Source: CAVONB01 sp963697205 (lineage in GTDB: Bacteria; Pseudomonadota; Alphaproteobacteria; Rhizobiales; Hyphomicrobiaceae). From it: DNA of 64,000 nucleotides. Below, piece by piece: positions 34,829-43,195 of this stretch. The number at the start of each line of letters is the position of its first letter. Within the stretch, counting starts at the first letter, position 1. The notes under the pieces were generated by a model that was given only the letters and a program-made list of their open reading frames with translations, searched no databases and had not been told where the DNA came from. The position numbers and the translations under genes were made by a program. The stretch covers positions 62,001 through 126,000 of the forward strand of contig CAVONB010000010.1 in NCBI GenBank assembly GCA_963697205.1, in the 5' to 3' direction.

Positions 34829-34829
34829 A
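34063..34829 (+). CDS. IS5-family transposase, OrfA/OrfB joined by -1 frameshift
   Basis: OrfA (34063-34479) begins MARYDLTDFEWSVIEPLIP and carries the DUF4096-like N-terminal domain with RAGCPWRDLPERYGPYTTVYNRFNRW. After GVKK at the A7 run the -1 frame continues GRSRGGLTTKIHARVDA, then LLISPGNDHDVTAAEALL (first Asp) and ADKGYDADTVR with NLVERFFNKLKQFRHIATRYDK (DDE region). The join gives a normal DDE transposase of about 255 residues. Ribosomal frameshifting is the usual mechanism in this group, but a missing A in the homopolymer would give the same picture. ATG 34063 is behind TCGGAGC. Confidence 0.9.
34378..34385 (+). promoter_or_regulatory. Slippery heptamer for -1 ribosomal frameshifting
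   Basis: Seven adenines followed by C (A AAA AAA C in the OrfA frame) form the strongest known type of -1 slip site. The OrfA frame would run on to a stop at 34479, while the shifted frame gives the complete transposase. No downstream stimulator hairpin was verified. Confidence 0.7.
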
Positions 34830-34839
34830 TCTCAAAGTC

Positions 34840-35511
34840 ATGTCCACGCACCGCCCCGCCATCCTGCTGACCGGCTTCGGGCCGTTCCCAGGCGTGCCCA
34901 TCAACGCCACGTCGCTGCTGGCGCCCCGCCTGGCGGCGGCGGCGCGCGAGCGTTTTCCCGGCTATCGCGTGGTGTCACACCTGCTGCCGACTGAATGGCG
35001 CGCGGCGCCCGAAGTCCTCGACGCGGCCCTGGCAGAGACCCGGCCGGTGCTGGCGCTGCATTTCGGTGTGTCCTCGCGCGCCTACGGTTTCACGCTGGAG
35101 ATGCGCGCGCGTAATCACTGCAGCCACGCCCCCGATGCGTGCGGCGAGCTGCCGGCCCAGGCGTGCATCGCCGCGGACGGCCCGCAGTTCCTCCCCGCCA
35201 GCATTCCCGCGCACGCGATCGTCGCCGGTCTCAGGCGGCGCGGCATTGCCGCCTCGCTGTCGCGCGACGCGGGCGCCTACCTGTGCAATGCCGTCCTATA
35301 TCACGCGCTGTCGAAGTCGGCCGATCGCCCGCGCGCGCGCCGGGCAGGCTTCGTGCACCTGCCGAGCGATCTGGTCGATGTCGGACCGGGAGCGCACGCC
35401 AGGGCTGCCGTCGGTTGCAGTCTGGACTGGACGAGCGCGATCGATGGCGGGCTGCACATCATCGCCGCCGCGCTCGGCCGTCCGCAAGCCGTCGGCCCCG
35501 CGCTGGCTTGA
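34840..35511 (+). CDS. pcp: Pyroglutamyl-peptidase I
   Basis: The 223-residue C15 cysteine peptidase removes N-terminal pyroglutamate. TGFGPFPGVPINAT, the active Glu87 in LEMRARN, Cys149 in SRDAGAYLCN and His173 in GFVHLPSD are in the right order. The ATG at 34840 lies 11 bp from the IS right end, so any native promoter may have been displaced and expression may depend on the IS. It converges with the secreted protein gene at 35567. Length and motifs are intact. Confidence 0.92.
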   Translation: MSTHRPAILLTGFGPFPGVPINATSLLAPRLAAAARERFPGYRVVSHLLPTEWRAAPEVLDAALAETRPVLALHFGVSSRAYGFTLEMRARNHCSHAPDACGELPAQACIAADGPQFLPASIPAHAIVAGLRRRGIAASLSRDAGAYLCNAVLYHALSKSADRPRARRAGFVHLPSDLVDVGPGAHARAAVGCSLDWTSAIDGGLHIIAAALGRPQAVGPALA

Positions 35512-35566
35512 GGCCGATGGCACGACGTCACGCACGGCCGGCGGCGCGGCGTGCTGAGGCCTGAAG

Positions 35567-35938
35567 TTACTGCGTCTTGGCCGCGGCGCCCGGCACGGGT
35601 CGGGCCTTGGTCGCCGCTGACGTTGTGCCGCCCGAACCGCTCCAGCAGACCGTGGCGGTCGCCTTGCAGGTGTGCTCGTCGAACACGATCAGATCGAGAA
35701 ACAGCTTGCAGCTCACGTCTTTCTTGCCGACGCGATAGTTCTTGATGCCACGCTCCGCGGTCCACGACGCGATGTATTTGTCGAGCAGCGCCTTGGCGTC
35801 GCGCGTCGGTCCGTCCTTGCCGTAGTCGTTCACCTCGAAGGCGAGCTTCGTGCACTTGGCCCAAGCCGGTGCCGCGGCGCCTGCGAGCGCGGCAACGCCG
35901 GCTGCGGCCACGAGTATCGACGTCACGACGGTACGCAT
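35567..35938 (-). CDS. Small secreted four-cysteine protein (paralog of 36963-37271)
   Basis: The 123-residue protein has a Sec signal (TSILVAAAGVAALAGAAAPAWA) and mature cysteines at 29, 77, 91 and 98. Its sequence YRVGKKDVSCK is mirrored by YKVGKVKYRCK in the protein at 36963-37271, with similar cysteine spacing (48-14-7 against 53-9-7). The tail is Ala/Thr/Pro-rich. I know no family name for it. Function unknown, probably periplasmic and disulfide-bonded. The start ATG 35938 is preceded by GGGGGAAG, and the longer frame to 35977 has no site. Confidence 0.7.
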   Translation of the reverse strand: MRTVVTSILVAAAGVAALAGAAAPAWAKCTKLAFEVNDYGKDGPTRDAKALLDKYIASWTAERGIKNYRVGKKDVSCKLFLDLIVFDEHTCKATATVCWSGSGGTTSAATKARPVPGAAAKTQ

Positions 35939-36154
35939 GTCTTCCCCCTGGGAATGCCGATGGCGAACTGAACCCATGAGCGTCTATAGCGGATTGCCCT
36001 GCCGCCGGGTAGTGCGCCGCCGCATCGCCCGCCGGCTAACCAGCGCGCCACGGGCTACATCGCTTCGAACTATGATGGAATCGAAGCCGACAGGCCGCAG
36101 GGCAGCCCGGCGGGCGCGGTTGCTGGTGGGCATCCAAAGCGCAATCACAAGCCG

Positions 36155-36190
36155 CCGCCCCCGCGGAGGCGCTTCGCGCCGCGAGCGAAG
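36155..36190. repeat. 36-bp palindromic repeat, copy 1
   Basis: GCCGCCCCCGCGGAGGCGCT begins the copy, and its second half carries the hairpin GGCGC-TTC-GCGCC. Copy 2 at 36248-36283 differs at one position (CGCGAG against CGTGAG). A third copy is at 43400. Confidence 0.85.
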
Positions 36191-36247
36191 AACAACCAAC
36201 TGCCGACCGCGCAGCGGTCGCGGCCGCAAGGCGGCCCGGCCGAACAG

Positions 36248-36283
36248 GCCGCCCCCGCGGAGGCGCTTCGCGCCGTGAGCGAA
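36248..36283. repeat. 36-bp palindromic repeat, copy 2
   Basis: It is nearly identical to copy 1 and contains the same GGCGC-TTC-GCGCC hairpin. It lies just beyond the stop of the leftward gene at 36303, where it may end or stabilise that transcript. Confidence 0.85.
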
Positions 36284-36302
36284 AACGAACCTGGCCCGCG
36301 CC

Positions 36303-36659
36303 TCAGTAGGGCGAATTTCCGCCACGCGGACCAATGCCGCTGTCGAAGAAGAAGTCGTTGTCGAACGGTCCCGCCAGGCTCTGCCTGTCGAGCATGCGGT
36401 CGCGATAGACGTTGGCGCCGCCGAACAGCGTCCGCGCGTCGCCGTACGTGTTGATCGTGTCCTCGTAGGTGTAGGAGTAGCCGCCTTTGCGCACCACGTA
36501 GCCGCGCACCTGAGGTCCGCGCCGATAGTAGTTCGACTTCGGATGCCCCGCCGTGATCCCCGGCTCAAGGTTGTCGCGCGACGCGCGGCGATCTCCCGCT
36601 TCGGCGATACCGGCCATGGTGCCAAGGGCGAGGAAGGAGGCGAGGAGAGCGCGACGCAT
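36303..36659 (-). CDS. Small secreted protein of unknown function
   Basis: The 118-residue protein has a signal peptide (RRALLASFLALGTMAGIAEA) and a mature part rich in Tyr/Arg/Gly (YYRRGPQVRGYVVRKGGYSYTYEDTINTYGD), without cysteine. I do not recognise it. ATG 36659 begins the signal. Neighbours are the repeats at 36155-36283 on its 3' side and the four-cysteine proteins on each side, all leftward. It may belong with them as a cell-envelope set but no evidence links functions. Confidence 0.6.
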   Translation of the reverse strand: MRRALLASFLALGTMAGIAEAGDRRASRDNLEPGITAGHPKSNYYRRGPQVRGYVVRKGGYSYTYEDTINTYGDARTLFGGANVYRDRMLDRQSLAGPFDNDFFFDSGIGPRGGNSPY

Positions 36660-36962
36660 GATGTCACCTTACGAGTAGAGGCGCCTTGGAGAGCGCTGAC
36701 TGTCGGATCCGCACGTGGGGGCGATCCTGCACACCAAAGGTTACCGGAGAATAGACGCAGGTGCCGAAATGGTTCCCTTCAGCGTGAAAAAGGCCGGGTG
36801 GAGCGGCCCGCGGGCCACGTCCTTGTGAAGCCCCCGCGCTCCGGGGGCGCGCCGAGCGCCTCTGGTCTCGCCCTGAGGTGGTACCCTTCCGGCTCGTCCC
36901 CCTCAGGTGGCACAAGGCGCCGAGCCCTCGCCCGTTGCGGTCGAGGGCCGGCAGGCGCGGGC
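36660..36962. other. Intergenic region without visible genes
   Basis: This 303-bp spacer separates two leftward secreted-protein genes. It contains CCCCCGCGCTCCGGGGGCGC, an imperfect palindrome near 36830-36850, which could terminate the upstream gene's transcript. No promoter could be recognised with confidence. Confidence 0.35.
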
Positions 36963-37271
36963 TCAGGACTTGCAGATTGTGGTCTGGCCGATGCACTCGA
37001 CGCCGACGCCGCCCTTCTTGCAGCGGTACTTGACCTTGCCGACCTTATAGCCGGGCGTTTTTCCGCTGGTCATCCAGGCGGCCCACATGCCCCAGTCGGT
37101 CGCCTGCAGGATCGCTTCCATGGCCTGGAACTTCGCGCCGTCCTCCGTCGTGGCCGTACCCTGGCCGGCCTTCTTCATGCAGGCGCTGGCTGCAAACGCG
37201 CTCGTCGTCGACGCCAGCGCGAGGCCGCCGGTCGCCAGTGCCATGATCGCAAGACGCTTGAATCCCAACAT
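36963..37271 (-). CDS. Small secreted four-cysteine protein (paralog of 35567-35938)
   Basis: The 102-residue protein has a signal peptide (LAIMALATGGLALASTTSAFA) and cysteines at 31, 84, 93 and 100. The YKVGKVKYRCK motif and spacing match the other paralog, and a Trp-rich segment (TDWGMWAAWM) precedes it. No family name is known to me. The ATG 37271 is chosen at the signal, and the longer frame to 37346 is a shadow. It probably folds in the periplasm with disulfides. Function unknown. Confidence 0.7.
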   Translation of the reverse strand: MLGFKRLAIMALATGGLALASTTSAFAASACMKKAGQGTATTEDGAKFQAMEAILQATDWGMWAAWMTSGKTPGYKVGKVKYRCKKGGVGVECIGQTTICKS

Positions 37272-37499
37272 TGCCGAAACTCCCTGAATGGCAGTGCCTG
37301 ACCAAGCTATGGCCGACGACCATGAGCGGGGCAAGCGCGCGCGCAAACCGGCGCGCTGTCGTGCACCGGATTCATGGGAGCTTGTGGCGGCGCGGTGACG
37401 CTGGCCATTGATCGCACGGGCAATGAAACGCCTGCGCCGTCGCCGGCTGTACCCCGGCGGCGTCCATGCGCAGACAAACAGGCGCGCAGACGGTTTGGA

Positions 37500-37715
37500 T
37501 CAGCCGTCGGCTTGCAGGTTGATGGCCTTGGGGCCCTTGCCGCGCTTGTCGGGCTCCATCTCGAAGGAGATGCGCATGCCGTCCGTCAGCTCGCCGATGT
37601 CGGACCGCTCGACGGCGGTCACGTGCACGAACACGTCCTTGCCGCCTTCGTCCGGTGTGATGAAGCCATAGCCCTTGCTGGCATTGAAGAACTTGACCGT
37701 TCCGCTCTGACGCAT
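37500..37715 (-). CDS. Cold-shock domain protein (CspA family)
   Basis: The 71-residue protein is a single OB-fold nucleic-acid binder with RNP1 KGYGFI (14-19) and RNP2 VFVHV (28-32). It melts RNA secondary structure during cold or stress. ATG 37715 has GGAGGA six bases upstream. About 300 bases before it (37716-38014) are free of genes, which would allow the long 5' leader known to regulate csp genes. It is leftward like its neighbours. Nothing is unusual. Confidence 0.95.
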   Translation of the reverse strand: MRQSGTVKFFNASKGYGFITPDEGGKDVFVHVTAVERSDIGELTDGMRISFEMEPDKRGKGPKAINLQADG

Positions 37716-38014
37716 ACGCGTCCTCCGTTCAAAGCGTTTTTACCTGTCGAGGCGTTGATCGCCTTCGTTTCAAAAGAACAGGCCGGAAGAAGCTGTGGAA
37801 TCGGCGGGCGGGGAGCATGCAGTGCACAGAATAATCGGAAAAGCAGGCGCTTAGGCGACACATCGAACGGCTCAGCAGTCCACGTCCGAGTCCACGACCA
37901 CCCGAACTGAACGGCCGAAGTATCCGGCAATCCGTTTTAGCCGGCAATAATAAAAGCACCGCACGCTTAAGCCCGTCTTGCAGGGGCAGTCACCCTGGTG
38001 GCGCGTCCGTCATT

Positions 38015-38878
38015 CTACGCCGTCCGCTCCCCCTGCAACTCGACCCGAAATCCCGCGCCTGCCCCGCGCGCCAGCCGTTCGGCCAGAAACGGCAGCACGA
38101 CCGCGAGCTTTTCGTCCAGCGTATAAGGCGGATTGAGGATCAGGAGGCCGCACCCGTTGAGGCGCGTCGGGTCGGTCAGCGCCTGCAGATGGAGTTCCAC
38201 CGTCATGAGCGGGCCCAGGTCTCGCTCCGACATGCTGTGATGAAGCTGGCTGATCGGCCGGGGATCCTTGATCGGATACCACAGAATGAGCGTACCTGTC
38301 GCAAAGCGCCGGTGGGCCTCCACCGCGGCGTCGACAAGGCGCCCCAACTCACCCGCCGCCTCGTAGGGCGGATCGACCAGCGTGACGCCGCGGCGCTCCT
38401 TCGGCGGCAGCGCGGACTTCAGCGCCACCCAGCCATCGAGCGACATCACCTTGGTGTCGGGTGCGCGCGCCAGGACACGGCGCAGCGTGGCGTTGTCCTC
38501 CTGGTGCAATTCGTTGACGATCAGCACGTCACCCGGGCGCATCAGGCGGCGGGCGACGAGCGGGCTGCCGGGGTAGCGCCGCAACACACCGTCCACATTG
38601 AGGTCCGCCACTACTGACAGATAGGGGGCGAGCACGGCGGCGACGTCGTCGGGCAGCGGGCCCGCGTCGGAGCCCATTAAACGCCCGATGCCTTCGCGCC
38701 ATTCGCCGGTTTTGCCCGCTTCCTCACCATCCAGCTCGTAGAGCCCGATGCCGGCATGTGTATCGATGACGCGAAACGGCGCAGGCTTGATCTTCAGCCG
38801 CTCGATCACGAGCGCCAGCACGACGTGTTTCAGAACGTCGGCGAAATTGCCGGCGTGATAGGCGTGGCGATAGTTCAT
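38015..38878 (-). CDS. rlmJ: 23S rRNA (adenine(2030)-N(6))-methyltransferase RlmJ
   Basis: The 287-residue AdoMet methyltransferase modifies A2030 of 23S rRNA. It shows the family N-terminus MNYRHAYHAGNFADVLKH, RVIDTHAGIGLYELDGEEA for AdoMet binding, and the N6-adenine motif TLVDPPYE. The start ATG 38878 is at the conserved MNYRH. The longer frame to 38998 is not conserved. It precedes holC on the same strand by 22 bp (holC stop 38901), so the two are likely co-transcribed. Confidence 0.94.
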   Translation of the reverse strand: MNYRHAYHAGNFADVLKHVVLALVIERLKIKPAPFRVIDTHAGIGLYELDGEEAGKTGEWREGIGRLMGSDAGPLPDDVAAVLAPYLSVVADLNVDGVLRRYPGSPLVARRLMRPGDVLIVNELHQEDNATLRRVLARAPDTKVMSLDGWVALKSALPPKERRGVTLVDPPYEAAGELGRLVDAAVEAHRRFATGTLILWYPIKDPRPISQLHHSMSERDLGPLMTVELHLQALTDPTRLNGCGLLILNPPYTLDEKLAVVLPFLAERLARGAGAGFRVELQGERTA

Positions 38879-38900
38879 GGCGCAGGCCGGGAGAAACCGG

Positions 38901-39383
38901 TCATGCCTTTCGCTCCCAGCGGCCTGATTCCGTTTGCTGCCAGTATGTGATGGCGCAGCCCGCCGCCTTCGCCCGCCGCCACTCCGCGCGCGCCGCATCG
39001 ACGGCGTCGGGATCGCGCCCGTCGAACATCAACACGATGCGCGCATAGCCCTCCATCGCCGCGGGCCGCGCGCCATCGACCAGAAAGCGCACGTGAGCGC
39101 CGTTGGGATTGTCGTCCTCGTCGGTCAGATAGACCGGCTGCCGCTCAGCCAGCCCGTCCTTGCGCGTGCCGTGGGCCAGGAAGCTGTCGTCGGCATAGGT
39201 CCACAGATGCGCGTCGAGCGCGTCCACGCGTTCGCGCGACCCGGCCTGCACGACGGCCCGCCAGCCGCGCGCCAGAGTTCGCTCCAGCAGCTGTGGCAAC
39301 ACCGATTCCAGGGGCGCCCGCTCCAAGTGATAGAACAGCACCTCGGTCTTGCCGGACGAGGTCGGTGGGGCTTCGGTGCTCAA
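38901..39383 (-). CDS. holC: DNA polymerase III subunit chi
   Basis: The 160-residue protein is HolC, the clamp-loader subunit that binds SSB. It has TEVLFYHLERAPLESVLPQLL, then LWTYADDSFLAHG, VYLTDEDDNPNGA and MFDGRDPDAVDAARAEWRRAKA with TYWQQTESGRW at the end. The open frame is longer (to 39788), but conservation begins near residue 12 after TTG 39383. No ATG gives a sensible length and the site before TTG is poor, so the start is uncertain. It lies upstream of rlmJ in a leftward pair. Confidence 0.8.
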   Translation of the reverse strand: MSTEAPPTSSGKTEVLFYHLERAPLESVLPQLLERTLARGWRAVVQAGSRERVDALDAHLWTYADDSFLAHGTRKDGLAERQPVYLTDEDDNPNGAHVRFLVDGARPAAMEGYARIVLMFDGRDPDAVDAARAEWRRAKAAGCAITYWQQTESGRWERKA

Positions 39384-39562
39384 GGAGGCGGCTCCCGGCG
39401 CGATCCTGGTGGGCGGCCATGCGGCCAGGGCGCTGCCGCAACAGACGGCGCGCCGGTGCACGAGGCAACATATATCGCGCGCGCCGATGACCCCAGCAAG
39501 CCTCTGCCGATGGATCGCGCGACGGCTGTTCGTGGATCGGGCCCCGTCTGGTCCGTCCACCC

Positions 39563-39895
39563 TCAGCGGCGGCGGTCGTTGCGCTCGTCGACGGCGCCGC
39601 TTTCGATCAGCGCCGAAATGCAGTCCGAGGAGATCTCGTCGGATTTCGCTTCCATGCAGGCGCGCAGTTGTGGGCTCGACACCTTGTAGCGCGGGCACAG
39701 GCGCTTGTAGTCGCCCCGGCAGGCCCTGTGCACGCGCCGGTCTGACGCCGCGTCTGCCTGCGCTGGCTGGGACGGCGGCAGCGCCCAAAGCCCCGCCCCG
39801 AACGCAAGCCCGGCAAGCAGAATGAAACGAAGCGACCGCCCGCGTCTTGGCGGGGTCGCCGGACCGTTACGCTCGTCTAGACCTTGCGATTTCAT
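39563..39895 (-). CDS. Small membrane-anchored or secreted cysteine-motif protein
   Basis: The 110-residue protein has a basic N-terminus, a hydrophobic signal or anchor (LRFILLAGLAFGAGLWALP), and one copy of a cysteine motif (ACRGDYKRLCPRY, then RACMEAKSDEISSDCISAL). This Cys-x(7)-Cys-x(12)-Cys-x(11)-Cys layout is common in small secreted proteins of Rhizobiales. ATG 39895 precedes the signal-like segment. It is leftward, 179 bp before the holC start. The function is unknown. Probably periplasmic. Confidence 0.72.
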   Translation of the reverse strand: MKSQGLDERNGPATPPRRGRSLRFILLAGLAFGAGLWALPPSQPAQADAASDRRVHRACRGDYKRLCPRYKVSSPQLRACMEAKSDEISSDCISALIESGAVDERNDRRR

Positions 39896-40012
39896 GCAGG
39901 ATGCCAACCTCGATGACGCGGATGCTCGCACGCAGCAGCCTCTGGGTATGCCGGCTCGCCAGACCCCGGCCTAGGGGCCTCGCGACGACATGGTGAACGG
40001 CGAGCCTCCCGC

Positions 40013-41401
40013 CTATTTATTCGCGTAGGGGTTCTCGCCCTTGCGAAGGTTGAGCCGGATCGGCACGCCGGGCAGCCCGAACGCATCGCGCAGGCTGTTC
40101 AATAGGTATCGCGTATAGGACTTGGGCAGGTCCTGCGGCTGAGAGCAGAAGGCGACGAAGGTCGGCGGCCGCGTCGACGGCTGCGTCATGAAGCGGATGC
40201 GGATGCGCCGACCCTTAGATGCCGGCGGTGCGTGGCGATCGAGCGCCTCCTGCAGCCAGCGGTTCAGCTGGGGCGTCGACACACGCTTGTTCCAGACCGT
40301 GTAGGCATCGACGATCGCCTGCATCAGCTTGTCGGTGCCGCGCTCGGCCAGCGCCGAGATCGGCACCATGGCAACGCCCGGCACCTGCGACAGTCCGTTC
40401 TCGAGCAAATGCCTGAGCTCCTTGAGCTTCTTCTGCTTCTCGGTCTCCAGGTCCCACTTGTTGACCGCAATGACCAGCGCGCGCCCCTCCTCTGTCACTA
40501 GATTGCCGATCGTCAGGTCCTGATGCTCGAACGGACGGGTCACGTCGACCAGCAGCACGACGACCTCGGCGAAACGGATCGCGCGCAGGGCATCGCCGGT
40601 GGCCAGCTTCTCCGCCTTCTCTGTTATCCGCGCCTTGCGTCTCAGCCCGGCCGTGTCGAACAGGCGGAAGGCGCGGCCCTTCCACGCGAGCTCGGCCGCG
40701 ATCGCGTCGCGGGTCAGTCCGGGCTCGGGCCCGGTGATCATCCGGTCCTCGCCCAGCAGCGCGTTGACCAGTGTCGACTTGCCGGCATTCGGCCGCCCGA
40801 CGATAGCGACGCGAATAGGCCGCCGCGCCTCCGCGTCGCTCTCGTTTTCCGCGGCATCGCCGTCGTCCTCCTCGCCGACGGGCCGGCGCGCGGTCAGGCC
40901 GAGGGCGGCGAAGATGTCCGCCCACAGGTCGCCCATGCCCTCCCCATGCTCCGCCGAGATCGGGACCGGCTCACCGAGCCCCAGCCGGTAGGCGTCGTAG
41001 AATCCTTCCGAGCCCGCGCGCCCCTCGCACTTGTTGGCGACGAGCACGACCGGCCGCCCCGAAGAACGCACGATCTTCCCGAACGCCTCGTCGGGTGGCG
41101 TGATGCCGTCGCGCGCGTCGATCACGAACAGCACGAGATCAGCGTGCGCGATCGCTGCCTCCGTCTGTGCGCGCATGCGCGCTGCGATCGATCCGGCCTC
41201 CGCTTCCTCCAGGCCGGCCGTGTCGACCATGACGATGGTGTGGCCGTCGGCTTCCGCTTCGCCTTCGCGGCGATCGCGCGTCAGTCCCGGCATGTCGGAG
41301 ACGAGCGCCAGCTTGCGACCGGTGAGCCGATTGAACAGCGTCGATTTGCCGACGTTCGGTCGGCCGACGATGGCGATTCTGGGATGCGGTGCTGCCGTCA
41401 T
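40013..41401 (-). CDS. der: Ribosome biogenesis GTPase Der (EngA)
   Basis: The 462-residue protein has tandem G domains. The first is GRPNVGKS (13-20) with MVDTAGLEE, and the second is VGRPNAGKST (201-210) with LFDTAGLRRKARI and NKWDLE. An acidic linker (EEDDGDAAENESDAEA) lies at 177-192, and the C-terminal KH-like domain ends GVPIRLNLRKGENPYANK. It acts in late assembly of the 50S subunit. The start is ATG 41401, and the longer frame to 41521 is not conserved. In relatives bamB precedes it directly, but here an MDR gene and a cytochrome gene intervene. Confidence 0.97.
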   Translation of the reverse strand: MTAAPHPRIAIVGRPNVGKSTLFNRLTGRKLALVSDMPGLTRDRREGEAEADGHTIVMVDTAGLEEAEAGSIAARMRAQTEAAIAHADLVLFVIDARDGITPPDEAFGKIVRSSGRPVVLVANKCEGRAGSEGFYDAYRLGLGEPVPISAEHGEGMGDLWADIFAALGLTARRPVGEEDDGDAAENESDAEARRPIRVAIVGRPNAGKSTLVNALLGEDRMITGPEPGLTRDAIAAELAWKGRAFRLFDTAGLRRKARITEKAEKLATGDALRAIRFAEVVVLLVDVTRPFEHQDLTIGNLVTEEGRALVIAVNKWDLETEKQKKLKELRHLLENGLSQVPGVAMVPISALAERGTDKLMQAIVDAYTVWNKRVSTPQLNRWLQEALDRHAPPASKGRRIRIRFMTQPSTRPPTFVAFCSQPQDLPKSYTRYLLNSLRDAFGLPGVPIRLNLRKGENPYANK

Positions 41402-41698
41402 GTCATGCGCGCTCAGCGAGGGTCTCGCGGCGGGCGGGGGGCCGGGCCGCTGCGGTGCGGCGACGCGGGTGCGTACCGTGGCCTTCAGATGAGGGGTTTT
41501 GCCTTGCCGATCAAGCGTCATCGCAGCGCCACGTGACGGTATGCGGAGGGTTGACGGGTGTCATGGAGGCCGCCGGGCATCGGCGTCAACCTCTACTGAG
41601 CATAGGGCTGGCCCAGCCTATGGAGTGCGCCGGTGCCCGAAGTGCGGACCGCGCCGAGACTGGAAGTCGAACAGCTGGATAGAAAGGAGACCGCGAAA

Positions 41699-42151
41699 AT
41701 GGCGGCAGTTCATGCGTATCGAAAATTCCGCTCGGCCGCAGCCACGATCGGGCTGGCCGCTGGCGGAATGCTGCTGGCGGCGGTCGTATCGCCGCTGCTG
41801 GCGCAATCCGAGATGAGGCCGGTCGCCGACGAGTACCAGGCGTCCTGCCAGGTCTGCCATGGCGCAAAAGGTGAAGGTGATGGCCCGTTGGCCGCCGTCC
41901 TCAAGGTTAAGCCAACCGATCTGACGACGCTGTCGAAGCGCAACGACGGCAAGTTCCCGTTGCTCAAGGTGATGCAGACGGTCGATGGCCGCCTGTCGGT
42001 TCCCGCGCACGGAACGCGCAGCATGCCCGCGTGGGGGCGGCGCTATGTCGAGGAAGCCGGCGAAAAGTACGGGCCCTACGGCGCTGAGGCCGCGGTCCGC
42101 GCCCGCCTTCTGGAACTTGTCTATTACATCCAGTCCTTGCAGAAGGAGTGA
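41699..42151 (+). CDS. Small c-type cytochrome
   Basis: The 150-residue protein has a signal or anchor (AAATIGLAAGGMLLAAVVSPLLA) and one haem c site, Cys50-x-x-Cys53-His54 in CQVCHGAKGEGDGP, with axial Met109 in RSMPAWG. The C-terminal helix YIQSLQKE is typical. It transfers electrons in the periplasm. ATG 41699 has AAAGGAG five to ten bases upstream. It is alone on its strand between der and the MDR gene, and converges on the latter (48-bp gap). The partner oxidase is not known. Confidence 0.9.
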   Translation: MAAVHAYRKFRSAAATIGLAAGGMLLAAVVSPLLAQSEMRPVADEYQASCQVCHGAKGEGDGPLAAVLKVKPTDLTTLSKRNDGKFPLLKVMQTVDGRLSVPAHGTRSMPAWGRRYVEEAGEKYGPYGAEAAVRARLLELVYYIQSLQKE

Positions 42152-42199
42152 GGACCCCGAGCCATCGGCTGCCGCTTGATTGCGAGGGCCGTGGCAACC

Positions 42200-43195
42200 T
42201 CAGTCCGGATGGATCAGCACTTTGCCGCCGCGCGCCTCGCGCGCGGCGTGTGCTGCCGCATCCTTGATCCGAGAGAACGGATAGCGCCCCGCGATCTCCA
42301 CCGCGAGCGTGCCGTCCGCGATGCGATGGGCCAGATCGGCGTAGAGCGACTGGATGGCCTCCGGTTTCGACGTTTCCAGCCATTTCGACACCCAAAACCC
42401 GCGCAATGTCACGAGCCTGAAGATCAGGTGGCGCGGCTCGATCTCGCACGCCTTCCCGCTCAGCAGGCCATAGCTTGCGATTGTTGCGCCTTCGCACACG
42501 GCCCGCGCGAGGGCCTCCATCGCCGGCCCGCCGATCGCGTCGATGCCCAACTTGATCGGCGCGCCGCCGGTCGCCGCCTGGATCTGCGCCGCCAGCGCGT
42601 CACTCGGCCCGCCCTCGTGGGCGATCACCACCGCACCGGCTAATGAGGCCAGGTGCGCGCCGGCGTCCTTGCGGCGCACGAGGTTCACGGTTCGGATGCC
42701 GGCCTTTGCCGCGAGCCGCACGAGGTAGGTGCCGACCGCCGAGTTGGCCGCGTTCTGGATGACCCAGTCGCCGGCCTTCAATGGCACGATATCGCGCAGC
42801 ATCAGCAGCGCCGTGGCCGGGTTGGCCTTCAGCATGGCGGCCTGCTCCACGTCGATCCCGGCCGGCAGGCGGATCAGGCCCTCGGGCTTGCGAACAAGAT
42901 CGGTCCGCCAGGTCGGCCCCAGGATCGGCACGACGAGATCGCCGACAGTCAGCCCGCTCACCCCGGCGCCGACCGCCGTGACGCGCCCCACACCCTCGCG
43001 CCCCATGTCGAAGGGCAGGCTGGGCTGCGCCGCGCCATACCGTCCGGTGGTTTGCAGCAGGTCCGAAGGATTGATCGGCATGTGCAGCATGCGCACGCCG
43101 ACCTCGTCCGGTCCCGGTGCGGCGGGTTCCTCGCCCGCCACGCACGCCAGGGCTTCATCGGCGCGCCCGAACGTCTGAAGCTGGATGACCTGCAT
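42200..43195 (-). CDS. Zinc-independent MDR oxidoreductase (quinone reductase / enoyl reductase-like)
   Basis: The 331-residue protein belongs to the medium-chain dehydrogenase/reductases. It has INPSDLLQTTGRYG, PFDMGREGVGRVTAVGAGVSGLTVGD, and the nucleotide fold at AANSAVGTYLVRLAAKAGIRTVNLVRR. The zinc-ligand Cys/His loops are missing, as in MECR/ETR1-like enoyl reductases and quinone reductases. The ATG 43195 gives the normal start, and the open frame above is a shadow. It lies between bamB and the cytochrome gene and interrupts the usual bamB-der neighbourhood, a sign of local insertion or rearrangement. Confidence 0.88.
   Translation of the reverse strand: MQVIQLQTFGRADEALACVAGEEPAAPGPDEVGVRMLHMPINPSDLLQTTGRYGAAQPSLPFDMGREGVGRVTAVGAGVSGLTVGDLVVPILGPTWRTDLVRKPEGLIRLPAGIDVEQAAMLKANPATALLMLRDIVPLKAGDWVIQNAANSAVGTYLVRLAAKAGIRTVNLVRRKDAGAHLASLAGAVVIAHEGGPSDALAAQIQAATGGAPIKLGIDAIGGPAMEALARAVCEGATIASYGLLSGKACEIEPRHLIFRLVTLRGFWVSKWLETSKPEAIQSLYADLAHRIADGTLAVEIAGRYPFSRIKDAAAHAAREARGGKVLIHPD

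Larger units (their letters stand above)
35939..36302. other. Intergenic region with two palindromic repeat copies
   Basis: These 364 bases hold no convincing gene. The right half contains two copies of a 36-bp GC-rich repeat (36155-36190 and 36248-36283) in direct orientation and arginine-rich shadow frames only. The second copy lies 19 bp downstream of the leftward gene's stop at 36303. Confidence 0.6.

Noticed and set aside
34063..34829. Decayed transposase pseudogene
   Set aside because: The frame change occurs precisely at an A7-C slip site typical of this IS group, and both halves are otherwise intact.
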